Source: Aliihoeflea sp. 2WW
GTDB taxonomy: Bacteria > Pseudomonadota > Alphaproteobacteria > Rhizobiales > Rhizobiaceae
NCBI RefSeq assembly: GCF_000497755.1
Contig: NZ_AYOD01000002.1
Location: forward strand, 62,001 to 126,000
DNA length: 64,000 bases
Direction: 5' to 3'
Shown: in pieces, positions 19,322 through 30,569 of the stretch
Numbering within the stretch: the first letter of the stretch is position 1
Layout: the number at the start of each line of letters is the position of its first letter
Notes under the pieces: generated by a model
Told to the model about the DNA's origin: nothing
Databases searched by the model: none
What the model saw: the letters and a program-made list of their open reading frames with translations, nothing else
Translations under genes and position numbers: made by a program

Positions 19322-20245
19322 TTGCAAACGACCAAGCGCGCCCTTTTCCTCGTCAATCCGAATGCGCGCCGCGGGCGCGAGCCTGTCGAGCCGGTCCTGG
19401 AAAGGCTGAAAGCCGGCGGCCTCGACGTGATGGTTGAACCCTTCGAGGCGCTGCCTGAGATCGCGCGCGACGTCGTGCGATTGCGCGAACGGGCCGATCT
19501 CGTCATCGTCTGCGGCGGCGACGGGACGGTCTCGTCGGCAGCGGTGGCGGTGATGGAGTCCGGCCTGCCGATGGGCATCATGCCGATGGGAACGGCGAAC
19601 GATCTCGCCCGCACGCTCAACATCCCGATGGACCTCGTCGAAGCGGCTGGCGTCATCGCGGACGGCCACGCGCGCAAGGTCGATGTCGGCACGGTCAACG
19701 GCCATGCCTTCTTCAACGTCGCCTCGATCGGTCTTTCGACCGAACTCGCCCAGAGCCTCGACCCGCAGACCAAGAAGCGCTGGGGCCGGCTCGGCTATGC
19801 GATCGCGGCGAGCCGCGTCCTGACGAAGGTGCGCCCGTTCAAGGCGACGATCACCGAAAAGGGCGACACGATCCGCGTCTCGACCTACCAGATCGCAGTC
19901 GGCAATGGCCGGCACTATGGCGGCGGCAACGTCGTCGAGGAAACCGCCGAGATCGACGACGGCCATCTCGACCTTTACAGCCTCGAACTCTCCAATGTCT
20001 GGAAGCTCGCTTTGATGCTGCGCTCGTTCCGCTCGGGCCGCCACGGCGCCTGGAACGAGGTGCGCACGGCGCGCTGCGTCGAGTTCGACATCAAGACGGA
20101 CCGACCGCGCCCGGTCAACACGGATGGTGAGATCGTCACGCAGACGCCGGCCCACTTCAAGGTGCACCCGGCGGCGATCAGCATCTTCGCGCCGCTGGCA
20201 GCCGCTAGAGGCTCCGTCGGCTCAGGCAGCGCGGTCGCCGCCTGA
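19322..20245 (+). CDS. YegS/DAGK-type lipid kinase
   Basis: Phosphorylates a lipid such as diacylglycerol at the inner membrane. The 307 residues carry the family motifs FLVNPNARRGRE, VIVCGGDGTVSSAA and MPMGTANDLARTL, then the C-terminal beta-sandwich domain ending QTPAHFKVHPAAISIFAP. The start is TTG with AAGGAA five bases before it; no better ATG is near. Divergent from the hemerythrin gene and convergent with the DAHP synthase gene (21 bp apart). Confidence 0.9.
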   Translation: MQTTKRALFLVNPNARRGREPVEPVLERLKAGGLDVMVEPFEALPEIARDVVRLRERADLVIVCGGDGTVSSAAVAVMESGLPMGIMPMGTANDLARTLNIPMDLVEAAGVIADGHARKVDVGTVNGHAFFNVASIGLSTELAQSLDPQTKKRWGRLGYAIAASRVLTKVRPFKATITEKGDTIRVSTYQIAVGNGRHYGGGNVVEETAEIDDGHLDLYSLELSNVWKLALMLRSFRSGRHGAWNEVRTARCVEFDIKTDRPRPVNTDGEIVTQTPAHFKVHPAAISIFAPLAAARGSVGSGSAVAA

Positions 20246-20266
20246 GCACATGAGCTTGCGCCGATT

Positions 20267-21643
20267 TCAGGCGTTGACGGCCTGGCGCGGTGCCTGGCCG
20301 TGCTTCTTCTTGGCCAGAAGCTCGCTCACCAGGAAGGCGAGTTCGAGCGCCTGATCGGCGTTGAGACGCGGGTCGCAATGCGTGTGGTAGCGATCCTGCA
20401 AATCCTCGTCGCGCACCGCACGCGCGCCGCCGGTGCATTCGGTGACGTTCTTGCCAGTCATCTCGATATGGATGCCGCCGGCATGCGTGCCCTCGGCGGC
20501 ATGAACGTCGAAGAAGGTCTGGACTTCCTTCAGGATGCGGTCGAAGGGCCGCGTCTTGTAGCCGGCGGCCGTGATGGTGTTGCCGTGCATCGGATCGCAT
20601 GACCAGACGACCTTGCGGCCTTCCTTCTCGACGGCGCGGATGAGCTTCGGAAGATGGTCGCCGACCGCTTCCGACCCGAAGCGCGCGATCAGCGTCAGGC
20701 GTCCCGCTTCGTTTTCCGGATTGAGCAGGTCGATGAGCTTGATCAGCCCGTCCGGCGTCATCGACGGTCCGCATTTCAGGCCGAGCGGGTTCTTGATGCC
20801 GCGGCAGTATTCGACATGCGCATGGTCCGGCTGACGTGTGCGGTCGCCGATCCAGATCATGTGGCCTGACGTCGCGTACCAGTCGCCCGAGGTGGAATCG
20901 ACGCGCGTCATCGCCTCCTCGTAGCCCAGAAGCAGCGCCTCGTGGCTCGTGTAGAAGTCGGTCTCGCGCAGCGCCGCATGCGATTCGGACGTGATGCCGA
21001 CGGCATTCATGAAATCGACCGTCTCGGTGATGCGGTTCGCCAGCGCCTTGTAGCGCTCGGATTGCGGGCTGTCCGACACGAAGCCGAGCATCCACTTGTG
21101 GACGTTTTCGAGGCTGGCATAGCCGCCCTGCGCGAAGGCGCGCAGCAGGTTCAGCGTCGCGGCCGACTGGCGGTAGGCCATGCGCTGGCGCGCCGGGTTC
21201 GGCGTGCGCGCTTCCTCGTTGAACTCGATGCCGTTGATGATGTCGCCGCGGTAGGACGGCAGCGCCACGCCATCCTTCGTCTCGGTGTCGGACGAGCGCG
21301 GCTTGGCGAACTGGCCGGCGATGCGGCCGACCTTCACCACCGGCTGCGCGCCGCCGAAGGTCAGCACCACCGCCATCTGCAGGAAGACGCGGAAGAAGTC
21401 ACGGATGTTATCGGCGCCGTGCTCGGCGAAGCTTTCGGCGCAATCGCCACCCTGAAGCATGAAGGCTTCGCCGGCCGAAACGGCGGCAAGCTGCTTCTTC
21501 AACTTGCGCGCTTCGCCTGCAAAAACGAGCGGCGGATAGCTGGCAAGCTGCTTTTCGGTCTCTGCAAGGGCGGCGAGATCCGGATAGGCAGGAACCTGTT
21601 GGATCGGCTTGTCACGCCAGGAATTCGGAGACCATTTCGTCAT
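20267..21643 (-). CDS. class II 3-deoxy-7-phosphoheptulonate (DAHP) synthase
   Basis: First step of the shikimate pathway, joining phosphoenolpyruvate and erythrose 4-phosphate. The 458-residue length and sequence ([64 protein letters not shown]) identify the plant-like class II family, unrelated in sequence to E. coli Aro[11 protein letters not shown] contains the metal-binding Cys. It stands alone between convergent neighbours, with its promoter in the 114-bp gap before gor. Confidence 0.96.
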   Translation of the reverse strand: MTKWSPNSWRDKPIQQVPAYPDLAALAETEKQLASYPPLVFAGEARKLKKQLAAVSAGEAFMLQGGDCAESFAEHGADNIRDFFRVFLQMAVVLTFGGAQPVVKVGRIAGQFAKPRSSDTETKDGVALPSYRGDIINGIEFNEEARTPNPARQRMAYRQSAATLNLLRAFAQGGYASLENVHKWMLGFVSDSPQSERYKALANRITETVDFMNAVGITSESHAALRETDFYTSHEALLLGYEEAMTRVDSTSGDWYATSGHMIWIGDRTRQPDHAHVEYCRGIKNPLGLKCGPSMTPDGLIKLIDLLNPENEAGRLTLIARFGSEAVGDHLPKLIRAVEKEGRKVVWSCDPMHGNTITAAGYKTRPFDRILKEVQTFFDVHAAEGTHAGGIHIEMTGKNVTECTGGARAVRDEDLQDRYHTHCDPRLNADQALELAFLVSELLAKKKHGQAPRQAVNA

Positions 21644-21757
21644 TGTCGCACCCGTTCAATATCGACTGGGGGCCGGGAATGCACCCTGCCCGTGGCGGCG
21701 TCCTTACACTACGAGAGCGGGCGATTCTACACCCGCATGACCGAAGGCGCGACCACT

Positions 21758-23149
21758 TCAGGCGATCAGTTCGCCGTTCTTCACGCGGTAGCTCGGCTGG
21801 TACATGGTGACGAGCTCTTCCGCCGCGGTCGGATGGACAGCCATCGTCGCGTCGAAATCTTCCTTCGTCAGCTTCGCCTTGACGGCGATGCCCAGCAATT
21901 GTGCCATCTCGCCCGCATCGACTCCGAGCACATGCGCGCCGACGACGCGGCGGCTGGCGGCATCGACGATCAGCTTCATCACCATCTTTTCCATCCGGCC
22001 CGACAGTGTATGTCGCATGGGGCGGAAGGTGGCCTTGTAGATCTCGAGCTCGTCGTACTTCTTCGCCGCATCTTCTTCCGAAAGGCCCACCGTGCCGAGT
22101 TCGGGCTGCGAGAAGACGGCGGTGGCCACCGCCTCATGGTCCGGCTTCGTCGGCTTGCCGCGGTAGACGGTATCGACGAAGCACATCGCCTCATGGATCG
22201 CGACGGGCGTCAATTGCACGCGGTCGGTCACGTCGCCGACGGCATAGATGTTCTCGACATTGGTGCGCGAATAGTCATCGACGATGATCTCGCCCTTCGG
22301 ACCGGTCGTCACACCCGCTCTGTCGAGGCCGAGACCAGACGTGTTGGGCTGGCGGCCGATCGCGAGCATCACCTGGTCGACGACCAGCGTGCGGTCCGCA
22401 TTGGTGTGGGCCTCGAGCCTACCATCCGGGCGCTTCTCGATCTTCGTGAAGATCTCCTTGCACAGGACCTTGATGCCCTTGGCCTCCATCTCGACGTGAA
22501 GAGCCGTGCGCAAGTCCTTGTCGAAGCGCCCCAATATCTCCTTGCCACGATAGATCAGCGTCGTCTCGACGCCGAGGCCGTGAAAAATGTTGGCGAATTC
22601 GACGCCGATATAGCCGCCACCCGCGATGACGATCGCCTTCGGCAACTCCTCCAGATGAAACGCCTCGTCGGAGGTGATGCAGTGCTCGTGGCCGGGCAGC
22701 GCCGGATGAAGGCTCGGATGGCCGCCGGTGGCGATCAGGATCGTCTCGGCCGTCACCGTGCGTCCGTCCTTCTGCAGCCGGATCGTGTGCGCATCCTCCA
22801 AGACCGCGCGGCTTTCGATGATCGTCGCGCCGGCATTTTCGAGGCCCTTGCGGTAGAGCCCTTCCAGCCGCGCGATTTCCTTGTCCTTGTTGGCGATCAG
22901 CGTCTTCCAGTCGAAGGAGCGCTCGCCGACGGTCCAGCCATAGCCGGCGGCATCCTCGAAATGTTCGGGAAACTGCGAGGCGTAGACGAACAGCTTCTTC
23001 GGCACGCAGCCGCGAATGACGCAGGTGCCGCCGAAGCGGTATTCCTCGGCGATCGCGACGCGCTTACCGAGGGAGGCCGCGACCCGCCCTGCCCGCACGC
23101 CACCCGATCCGCCGCCGATCACGAAGAGATCATAGTCGTACTGGGTCAT
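21758..23149 (-). CDS. gor: glutathione-disulfide reductase
   Basis: FAD/NADPH enzyme keeping glutathione reduced. The 463 residues have the FAD site VIGGGSGGVRAGR, redox-active disulfide Cys43/Cys48 in GGTCVIRGCVPKK, NADPH site AGGGYIGVEFANIF and the C-terminal HPTAAEELVTM, which supplies the active-site His. It follows DUF2059 and rpiA on the same strand, a gene order common in rhizobia, but a terminator separates it from DUF2059. Confidence 0.96.
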   Translation of the reverse strand: MTQYDYDLFVIGGGSGGVRAGRVAASLGKRVAIAEEYRFGGTCVIRGCVPKKLFVYASQFPEHFEDAAGYGWTVGERSFDWKTLIANKDKEIARLEGLYRKGLENAGATIIESRAVLEDAHTIRLQKDGRTVTAETILIATGGHPSLHPALPGHEHCITSDEAFHLEELPKAIVIAGGGYIGVEFANIFHGLGVETTLIYRGKEILGRFDKDLRTALHVEMEAKGIKVLCKEIFTKIEKRPDGRLEAHTNADRTLVVDQVMLAIGRQPNTSGLGLDRAGVTTGPKGEIIVDDYSRTNVENIYAVGDVTDRVQLTPVAIHEAMCFVDTVYRGKPTKPDHEAVATAVFSQPELGTVGLSEEDAAKKYDELEIYKATFRPMRHTLSGRMEKMVMKLIVDAASRRVVGAHVLGVDAGEMAQLLGIAVKAKLTKEDFDATMAVHPTAAEELVTMYQPSYRVKNGELIA

Positions 23150-23197
23150 GCGGCGGCCTTTCTAGGTTTCGGGGCAAGACTTAAGACCGCATCGCCC

Positions 23198-23229
23198 AAA
23201 AGAAAAGCCCGGCACATGGCCGGGCTTTC
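23198..23229 (-). terminator. Rho-independent terminator after the DUF2059 gene
   Basis: On the minus strand AAAGCCCGGC, loop CATGT, GCCGGGCTTT is followed by TCTTTT. It lies about 20 bp after the DUF2059 stop and before the gor start. Confidence 0.9.
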
Positions 23230-23246
23230 GATGCGATGAAGATCGC

Positions 23247-23801
23247 TCAGTTGGACTGCGCGGGTGCCGGGGCAGCCCCCGGAGCCGCTTCGCCCTGCGG
23301 CTCTGCAACCTGGCCCTGCAGTTCGCCGGCCACATCGCGCGCGAGGTCGCGGGCAATGCCCGACTGCCAGATATTCGCGGCCTGGAAGACCTGATTGGTC
23401 ACTTCCGGGTGCGTCTCGATGAACTTCTGGCCGGTCGGAGACGAGTAGAACTCCGAGATCGTCGCCAGCTCTTCCTCCGAGAAGAACTGGGCGTAGGCAG
23501 CGGCGGCCTCGCGCTCCAGATCGCCGCGGCGAGCGGCCAGCGCAATCGCCTTTTCGTCGACCGTGCGCGAAATGAGGCTCACCTGGTCCGGGTTCTTCTG
23601 CGTCAGCTCGTTCTTAAGCGCCATCGCGGCCTGCGGCAGGATGTTGTCGAACTCATCCGTCATGCCGACCGCGTCGACGGCGGCTCGCGCAGCGGCGAGA
23701 TGGCTTTCGGACGGCTCCTGCGAAGCGGCCGGGCCAACGGCAGATCCGAGCGCAATGGCTGCACCGACGGCAAGCGCAATGCCCGCATATCTGAAATTCA
23801 T
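23247..23801 (-). CDS. DUF2059 exported protein
   Basis: A 184-residue periplasmic protein with signal peptide MNFRYAGIALAVGAAIALGS and likely cleavage near AASQ. The central part contains the DUF2059 signature (EEELATISEFYSSPTGQKF), and the tail is Pro/Ala/Gln-rich and probably disordered. The function of the family is not known. GAGGAG nine bases before the ATG supports the start. It is 54 bp downstream of rpiA and followed by its own terminator. Confidence 0.88.
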   Translation of the reverse strand: MNFRYAGIALAVGAAIALGSAVGPAASQEPSESHLAAARAAVDAVGMTDEFDNILPQAAMALKNELTQKNPDQVSLISRTVDEKAIALAARRGDLEREAAAAYAQFFSEEELATISEFYSSPTGQKFIETHPEVTNQVFQAANIWQSGIARDLARDVAGELQGQVAEPQGEAAPGAAPAPAQSN

Positions 23802-23855
23802 GTTCAGTCTCCTCTTTGCCGGCGCGCCCGCGCCGCTCGTTCGTCCTGACGACGC

Positions 23856-24551
23856 CTATACGCCGTCGATCGTCTTCACGCCATCCGGTTCGGCGACCAC
23901 GGCCAGATCGGCAAGGTTCAGGAACAGCCCATGCTCCACGACGCCCGGGATCGCGTGAAGCGCATCCGAAAGTGCCAGTGGATCGGGAATACGGCCAAAA
24001 GATGCGTCGAGAATGACATGGCCGCCATCGGTGACGAAACGCTCGTCATTGCGTTCGCGGAGCACGATCGCACCCGATAGCCCGAGCCGGCTTGCCGCCG
24101 TCTCGATCGCCAGTCGCGTCGCGCCGAGGCCGAACGGATTGACCTCGACCGGCAGCGGAAACTTTCCGAGCGTTTCGACCACCTTCGACGAATCGGCAAT
24201 CACGATCATCCGCTTCGAGGCGAAGGCCACGATCTTCTCGCGCAGGAGCGCTCCGCCGCCGCCCTTGACGAGCGAGAGGCCGGGTCCGATCTCGTCGGCG
24301 CCGTCGATGGTCAGGTCGAGCGCCGGTTCCTCGTCGAGCGTCGCGAGCGGCACGCCGAGATCGCGGCAGAGTTCCGCCGTGCGCTCGGATGTCGGCACGC
24401 CGATGATCCGCAGCCCCTCCGAAATCCGCACGGCGAGAAGCCGCACGAATTCCTCGGCGGTCGAGCCCGTCCCGATGCCGAGCTTCATTCCGTTTTCCAC
24501 ATGGGAAAGGGCGACCCGTGCCGCTTCGATCTTCAGCGCTCGCGCATCCAT
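23856..24551 (-). CDS. rpiA: ribose-5-phosphate isomerase A
   Basis: Interconverts ribose 5-phosphate and ribulose 5-phosphate in the pentose phosphate pathway. The 231 residues show [11 protein letters not shown] (phosphate loop), [11 protein letters not shown] (catalytic Asp) and [14 protein letters not shown] (Lys), all RpiA hallmarks. The start [12 protein letters not shown] is preceded by AAGGAG with good spacing; the frame continues upstream but without similarity. Divergent from gph. Confidence 0.96.
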   Translation of the reverse strand: MDARALKIEAARVALSHVENGMKLGIGTGSTAEEFVRLLAVRISEGLRIIGVPTSERTAELCRDLGVPLATLDEEPALDLTIDGADEIGPGLSLVKGGGGALLREKIVAFASKRMIVIADSSKVVETLGKFPLPVEVNPFGLGATRLAIETAASRLGLSGAIVLRERNDERFVTDGGHVILDASFGRIPDPLALSDALHAIPGVVEHGLFLNLADLAVVAEPDGVKTIDGV

Positions 24552-24676
24552 GTCCCGCTCCTTGGTTGGCAGACGCCGTTTAGCACCTTCATCCGTGCTG
24601 GCAAACCACCCGACCGCCTTGCGCGTGCCGCATGGCCAAGCTAGACCCGCCGCAACGGAAACCAACGGACGACCCG

Positions 24677-25378
24677 ATGACCGCTCCCATCATTGTCTTC
24701 GACCTCGACGGCACGCTCGTCGACACCGCTCCCGACCTGATGGCGAGCCTCAATCATTGCCTGGCACTCGACGGCATGACCGTCGCCGGACCCGCCGAGT
24801 TCCGCCGCTTCGTCGGCATGGGCGGCAAGGTGATGATCGAGCGCGCCTATGCGGCGCAGCAGCGCGTCCTTTCCGACGAGCGCCTCAAGGAACTCCTCGA
24901 CACGTTCATCGAACATTACGGCTCGAACATGCCCGGCGATTCGCAGCCCTATGAGGGCGTGGTCGCCGCGCTCGATCGCTTTGACGATGCGGGATACCTG
25001 ACCGCGATCTGCACCAACAAGTTCGAACTGCATTCGACGCGGCTGATGCAGGGCCTCGGATTGACCGAACGCTTCCGCGCCATCTGTGGGCAGGACACGT
25101 TCGCGTTCCGCAAGCCTGACCCACGCCACCTGATCGAGACCATCGCGCGCGCCGGTGGCAATCCCGAACGCGCGATCATGGTCGGAGACTCCGAAACCGA
25201 CATCAAGACGGCCAAGGCTGCGGGCATTCCCGTCGTCGCCGTCGACTTCGGCTACACGGACAAGCACGTGCGCGAATTCGAGCCGTCGCACATCATTTCG
25301 CATTTCGACGAGTTGACGGTCGACCTTGCCGACCGGCTGATCGCAGCGGCAACCTCGCCGCGCGCCAAGACCGCTTGA
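24677..25378 (+). CDS. gph: HAD phosphatase, phosphoglycolate phosphatase-like
   Basis: HAD-superfamily hydrolase of 233 residues with motif [14 protein letters not shown], motif II TNK, motif III KPDPRH and motif [18 protein letters not shown]. These match phosphoglycolate phosphatase, which removes 2-phosphoglycolate formed by DNA repair. Substrates of Gph-like HAD enzymes vary, so the specificity is inferred. The start [12 protein letters not shown] places the nucleophile Asp near residue 9 as usual. The tRNA-Val promoter overlaps its last codons. Confidence 0.88.
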   Translation: MTAPIIVFDLDGTLVDTAPDLMASLNHCLALDGMTVAGPAEFRRFVGMGGKVMIERAYAAQQRVLSDERLKELLDTFIEHYGSNMPGDSQPYEGVVAALDRFDDAGYLTAICTNKFELHSTRLMQGLGLTERFRAICGQDTFAFRKPDPRHLIETIARAGGNPERAIMVGDSETDIKTAKAAGIPVVAVDFGYTDKHVREFEPSHIISHFDELTVDLADRLIAAATSPRAKTA

Positions 25379-25403
25379 CGGACCCCGGCGGATGCTCCTA
25401 TAC
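25374..25403 (+). promoter_or_regulatory. predicted tRNA-Val promoter
   Basis: CTTGAC (25374-25379) and CTATAC (25398-25403) are separated by 18 bp, close to the alphaproteobacterial housekeeping consensus. The -35 overlaps the gph stop codon and the tRNA begins about 48 bp after the -10. Confidence 0.7.
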
Positions 25404-25451
25404 GCGGGCCACGTTCGGTCCGCCGGACGACTTTGAGCGCGTGGCGCTCAT

Positions 25452-25526
25452 GGGCGCGTAGCTCAGCGGGAGAGCATTCGCTTCACACGCGAAGGGTCAC
25501 AGGTTCAATCCCTGTCGCGCCCACCA
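25452..25526 (+). tRNA. tRNA-Val (anticodon CAC)
   Basis: A 75-nt cloverleaf. The acceptor stem pairs GGGCGCG with CGCGCCC, followed by discriminator A and an encoded CCA. The D arm includes AGCTCAGCGGGAGAGC, the anticodon stem TTCGC/GCGAA encloses the loop TTCACAC, and the T arm contains GGTTCAATCC. The anticodon CAC reads GUG valine codons. All stems can be paired by eye. Confidence 0.97.
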
Positions 25527-25571
25527 TTTACATATCTCACGGCAAAGTCGCTGCGCTCGTGCCTCCGATGG

Positions 25572-25622
25572 GTCGCGCTGGCCGCGCGACGCCCGGTCGG
25601 GCTTGCGAACCCTTCGGGTTCG
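25572..25622. repeat. three consecutive small palindromes after tRNA-Val
   Basis: Three hairpins stand shoulder to shoulder: GTCGCGC/GCGCGAC (25572-25590, loop of 5), GCCC-GGTC-GGGC (25591-25602) and CGAACCC-TTC-GGGTTCG (25606-25622). No T-run follows on either strand, so this is not a classic terminator. It lies between the tRNA and the end of the L,D-transpeptidase gene. It resembles mosaic intergenic palindromic elements of other proteobacteria. Confidence 0.5.
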
Positions 25623-25647
25623 AGACGCGCTGCCAGATCGAGCGTCG

Positions 25648-27732
25648 TCAGATCGACGGCGCCCTCGCCGCTTCGATGCGCTCCATCGCCTCGCGCGTCT
25701 TCAGGTCGCGATCGTAGACATCCGGATAGTAGCCCATCTTGCCGCCGGCTTCCGGCCATGCGGTGAAGTAGGCGACGTAGACCGGTACCTTCTGATCCAG
25801 ATTGTCACGGCCGTGCTGGCCGGCCAGGCGCGAGTCGACCTTCGCACGATCCCAGCCGAGCACCGCCGCCGCCATGGCGCGCGGGTCTTCGAGGCGTACG
25901 CAGCCATTCGACAGCGCGCGGTTGTCGCGGCTGAAGAGATGCCGGTCGGGCGTGTCGTGCATGTAGATCGCGTGCTTGTTCGGGAACATGATCTTCAACT
26001 CGCCGAGCGCATTGCTCGGGCCCGGCCGCTGGCGGACATTGTAAGGGATATTGGCGCCATAGCGCGTCCAGTTGATCGCCGACGACGAGATCCGGCGGCC
26101 CTGCTGGTCCGTCACTTCGAAGCCGGACCGGTCGAGATAGGACGGGTCGGCATAGAGCTTGGGCAGGTACTTGTTGACGATGATCGAGCGCGGCACGCCC
26201 CAATAGGGGTGGAACTCGACATAGGAAATCTCGTCCTGGAAGAAGTAGGTCTGCGTCGCCTTGGTGCCGACCACAGTGCGCATCGCCAGCTTCTCAGAGC
26301 CGTCCTCGACATAGCTCGCCATCGCCGACGGTGCGTTAAGGAAAACGTAGCGATCGCCGAACTCCGACGGCAGCCAGCGAAGCTGCTCCATCGCGAGCTT
26401 CACCTTCTCGATCCGCGCCGCCTTCGATTCGCCGGCAAACGCCGTCACCGTGCGTGGCCCGATGATGCCGTCGACCTGCAGGCCGCGCTTTTCCTGCGCC
26501 GCCTTGATGACGGCGACCAGATCGTCCGAATAGATCTGGTTCGCGCGGTTGAGTTCGATCGCAGTCGCGTGCTGGGCCAAGAAGGCCTGGTCCGCCTCCT
26601 TCTCGATCACGGCGAGAATCTTCGGCAGTTCCGCGCTCGTCTGGCCAGGCCGGATGAACGTTCCTGGCGCGATGACGATGCTCTTTTCCTCGCTCGCGCG
26701 CAGTTCCTCGAGCTCGACCTGCATGGCCTTGTAGAATTCGTTCTGCGGATGAAGCGCGCGCAACGCATCGCGCGCGTCGTCGCCATCGGCGAGCTTCGAC
26801 AGCAGGCCGGCATAGTTCACCGTCTTCAACTCGAAATCGTGATAGCCGGAAATACGGTTCGGATCGACGCGGCCGGCATGAATGTCGCGTGCATAGCGCA
26901 GCATCCGCGCGGACAGCGCCATCTCGAAGCGCGCCAGCGCGGCTTCATCGTTCGCACGCGGCATCGACACCGCATAGTCGCCCGGGTTGAGGCCGTAATC
27001 GTCGGCGCCTGCCAGTTCGCGCACCACGTCGCGCGCGGCCGAACTGACGCGCCCGCCCTCGGACCAGATCATCTGCGGGCGCTTCGAATAATGCGCGACG
27101 ACCGCATCGCCGATCGCCTGCTCGGCGTAGAATTCGAACGTCGCCAGATCGTCGAGCGAATCGGCGATCGTTGCCTTGAGCGGTTCGGGCGAGCGCACCG
27201 CCTGTTTGCGGACGTCGATCTCGAGCTTCGGATTGGCGCCGCCGATCGAGGGAACCTGCCTGCCGTCCTGCGCCGCCATCCGCCGGCGCGGCTCGCCGCG
27301 CGCATCATTGCCTTCCAGCGCCTTTTCCACCGCTTCTTCGAGGCTTCCGCCGGCAACGGTTACCGTCCGTGACGGCGCGGCCGCAGCCTGAGTCGTTGCG
27401 CCGACCGTGCCGTGATCGATACCGGTGTTGACCAGCGCGGGATCGATCGAGATCGCGGCGAAATTCACTTTCGCGAGCGTATCGGTCTTGTAGGTGAAAT
27501 ATTGCGGGCCGGTGACGCGGGGCGCCTGTGGCGGTGCAGCGCGCTGAACCTGCTGCTGGACCGGGGCCTGCGGCTGCTGCTGGTATTGCGGCTCGACGTA
27601 GCGGCGCGGCGGCTGATTGAACAGGCGCTCGAAAAAGTTCTGCGCGGATGCACTCTCCACGCCGGTCAGGAGCGACGCCGCGAGCGCGGTGGAGGTCAGG
27701 GCCAGAGCCCGAAGGCGCATACGCTTGATCAT
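25648..27732 (-). CDS. large murein L,D-transpeptidase (YcbB/LdtD-like)
   Basis: Periplasmic enzyme making 3-3 peptidoglycan cross-links or attaching proteins to murein. From MIKRMRLRALALTS it is 694 residues: a signal peptide ending near SASAQ, a Gln/Pro-rich linker (about 30-70), an N-terminal scaffold domain, a peptidoglycan-binding-like segment (LQVDGIIGPRTVTAF) and a C-terminal YkuD domain. The catalytic motif is IYMHDTPDRHLFSR...ALSNGCVR, with the nucleophile Cys near residue 611. The start is chosen because the signal peptide follows it; the open frame upstream has no such feature. Monocistronic. Confidence 0.9.
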   Translation of the reverse strand: MIKRMRLRALALTSTALAASLLTGVESASAQNFFERLFNQPPRRYVEPQYQQQPQAPVQQQVQRAAPPQAPRVTGPQYFTYKTDTLAKVNFAAISIDPALVNTGIDHGTVGATTQAAAAPSRTVTVAGGSLEEAVEKALEGNDARGEPRRRMAAQDGRQVPSIGGANPKLEIDVRKQAVRSPEPLKATIADSLDDLATFEFYAEQAIGDAVVAHYSKRPQMIWSEGGRVSSAARDVVRELAGADDYGLNPGDYAVSMPRANDEAALARFEMALSARMLRYARDIHAGRVDPNRISGYHDFELKTVNYAGLLSKLADGDDARDALRALHPQNEFYKAMQVELEELRASEEKSIVIAPGTFIRPGQTSAELPKILAVIEKEADQAFLAQHATAIELNRANQIYSDDLVAVIKAAQEKRGLQVDGIIGPRTVTAFAGESKAARIEKVKLAMEQLRWLPSEFGDRYVFLNAPSAMASYVEDGSEKLAMRTVVGTKATQTYFFQDEISYVEFHPYWGVPRSIIVNKYLPKLYADPSYLDRSGFEVTDQQGRRISSSAINWTRYGANIPYNVRQRPGPSNALGELKIMFPNKHAIYMHDTPDRHLFSRDNRALSNGCVRLEDPRAMAAAVLGWDRAKVDSRLAGQHGRDNLDQKVPVYVAYFTAWPEAGGKMGYYPDVYDRDLKTREAMERIEAARAPSI

Positions 27733-28023
27733 GTCGTCCAATCCGTTCGAGAGTTCCAGTCGGGCGCCGCGTGGGCCGGCAAACACACAGAGCCCGACAC
27801 TGGACCCGATATGGTTTCCAAATCGCAAACTCTCGCCCGCCACGACCACGATGCTAAGGATGACGGTGCGTCGGGTTCAAGGCATCCGGTGCCGCCTCGA
27901 CCGGTTTTGTCGCGACCATTGCAGGAATACAACGCTCGTCCATCGCCCAAAGGCAGGCTTCAATCCGAGCCCGTTTCGCTTTAAGAGCCTGCCAACCTGT
28001 TTCTTTCCGGAGATCTTTCGCCG
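27733..28023. other. intergenic region between the L,D-transpeptidase and fumarase genes
   Basis: A 291-bp divergent spacer that must hold the promoters of both genes. A ribosome-binding site (CCGGAG) is visible shortly before the fumarase ATG. No convincing consensus promoter pair, hairpin or small gene was found. Confidence 0.5.
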
Positions 28024-29643
<1,620 letters not shown>

Positions 29644-29649
29644 CGAGGA

Positions 29650-29682
29650 GCGCGGGAGCGTCTTGCGCTGGCGCTTCCGCGC
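29650..29682 (+). promoter_or_regulatory. hairpin after fumA
   Basis: GCGCGGGAGCG and CGCTTCCGCGC pair with one wobble around an 11-nt loop, starting 7 bp after the fumA stop. There is no T-run, so it may be a 3'-end stabiliser or a Rho-coupled end rather than an intrinsic terminator; transcription could continue into the rhodanese gene. Confidence 0.5.
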
Positions 29683-29712
29683 GGCCATCATCGGCAGGTC
29701 AGGAGGCCTGCC

Positions 29713-30111
29713 ATGAAAAAGGGCTACAAGGCATTGCTCGAAGAAGCCAATGCCGAAATCGAGGCGATATCGCCAGCGGCGGCGCAGGAACTCGCCGCGC
29801 GCGACGACGTCGTGCTGGTCGATATCCGCGATCCGCGCGAACTCGACCGCGAGGGACGCATTCCGCACACGCTGCATGCGCCGCGCGGCATGCTGGAATT
29901 CTGGATCGATCCGGAAAGCCCCTACCACAAGCCCGTCTTCGCCAGCGGCAAGACCTTCGTTTTCTTTTGCGCAGGCGGCCTGCGCTCCGCGCTCGCCACC
30001 AAGACCGCGCAGGACATGGGTCTTTCGCCCGTCAAGCACATCGAGGGCGGATTCGGCGCCTGGAAGGCGGCCGGGCTGCCCTATGATCCACCCGCCGAGC
30101 GCAAGCCTTGA
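29713..30111 (+). CDS. single-domain rhodanese-like sulfurtransferase
   Basis: A 132-residue cytoplasmic rhodanese fold protein. It has the N-terminal VVLVDIRDPRELDREGRIP motif and the active-site loop CAGGLRS, whose Cys can carry a persulfide. The sulfur acceptor is unknown. GGAGG precedes the ATG. Its stop overlaps the start of the MarR gene, so the two are translationally coupled. Confidence 0.9.
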   Translation: MKKGYKALLEEANAEIEAISPAAAQELAARDDVVLVDIRDPRELDREGRIPHTLHAPRGMLEFWIDPESPYHKPVFASGKTFVFFCAGGLRSALATKTAQDMGLSPVKHIEGGFGAWKAAGLPYDPPAERKP

Positions 30112-30569
30112 CCGCAACGAAACCGACCGACGCGCCGCGCCTGCCTTGGGACAATCCCCGGTTCCGCAACTGGATCGCGGTCGTGCGGGCCGAGCGCGCC
30201 GTCGTGCGCGAACTCGCCAAGGCGATCGCGCCGCTGAAGATCGGCCAGCTCGATGTGCTGATGAACCTCTACCGCCACCCCGGCCTGTCGCAGCACGATC
30301 TTGCGCGCCGGCTGCTCGTGGGGCGCTCGAACATCACGATGCTTCTGCCGCAGCTTGAAAGCCAGGGCCTGCTGCGCCGCGAACCGGACGAGAACGACCG
30401 CCGCGTCATGCGGCTCTACCTCACCGACGAGGGCGAGGCGCGGCTGATGAAGGCGATGGAAATCTACGCCGCCCTTCTCGACCGCGTCATGGCACAATCG
30501 ACGCCCGACCAGTGCGAACGCCTCGGCGACCAGATGCGCCGGATCAGCGAGGCGTTGAAGGAAGACTAG
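30108..30569 (+). CDS. MarR-family regulator
   Basis: A 153-residue winged-helix regulator. The DNA-binding part is visible as LSQHDLARRLLVGRSNITMLLPQLESQGLLRREPDENDRR..., shown here only in its key region, with the typical wing D-x-R-[RS]. It starts at a TTG overlapping the rhodanese TGA. The target is unknown; coupling to the rhodanese hints at a sulfur or redox signal. Its stop overlaps the end of the convergent DUF971 gene by 4 bp. Confidence 0.88.
   Translation: MTATKPTDAPRLPWDNPRFRNWIAVVRAERAVVRELAKAIAPLKIGQLDVLMNLYRHPGLSQHDLARRLLVGRSNITMLLPQLESQGLLRREPDENDRRVMRLYLTDEGEARLMKAMEIYAALLDRVMAQSTPDQCERLGDQMRRISEALKED

Noticed and set aside
20942-23239. A 765-codon plus-strand frame across DAHP synthase and gor
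   Set aside because: Antisense to two clearly identified enzymes; no recognisable motif.
25603-27372. A 589-codon plus-strand frame opposite the L,D-transpeptidase
   Set aside because: Mirror frame of a gene with a signal peptide and a complete YkuD active site.
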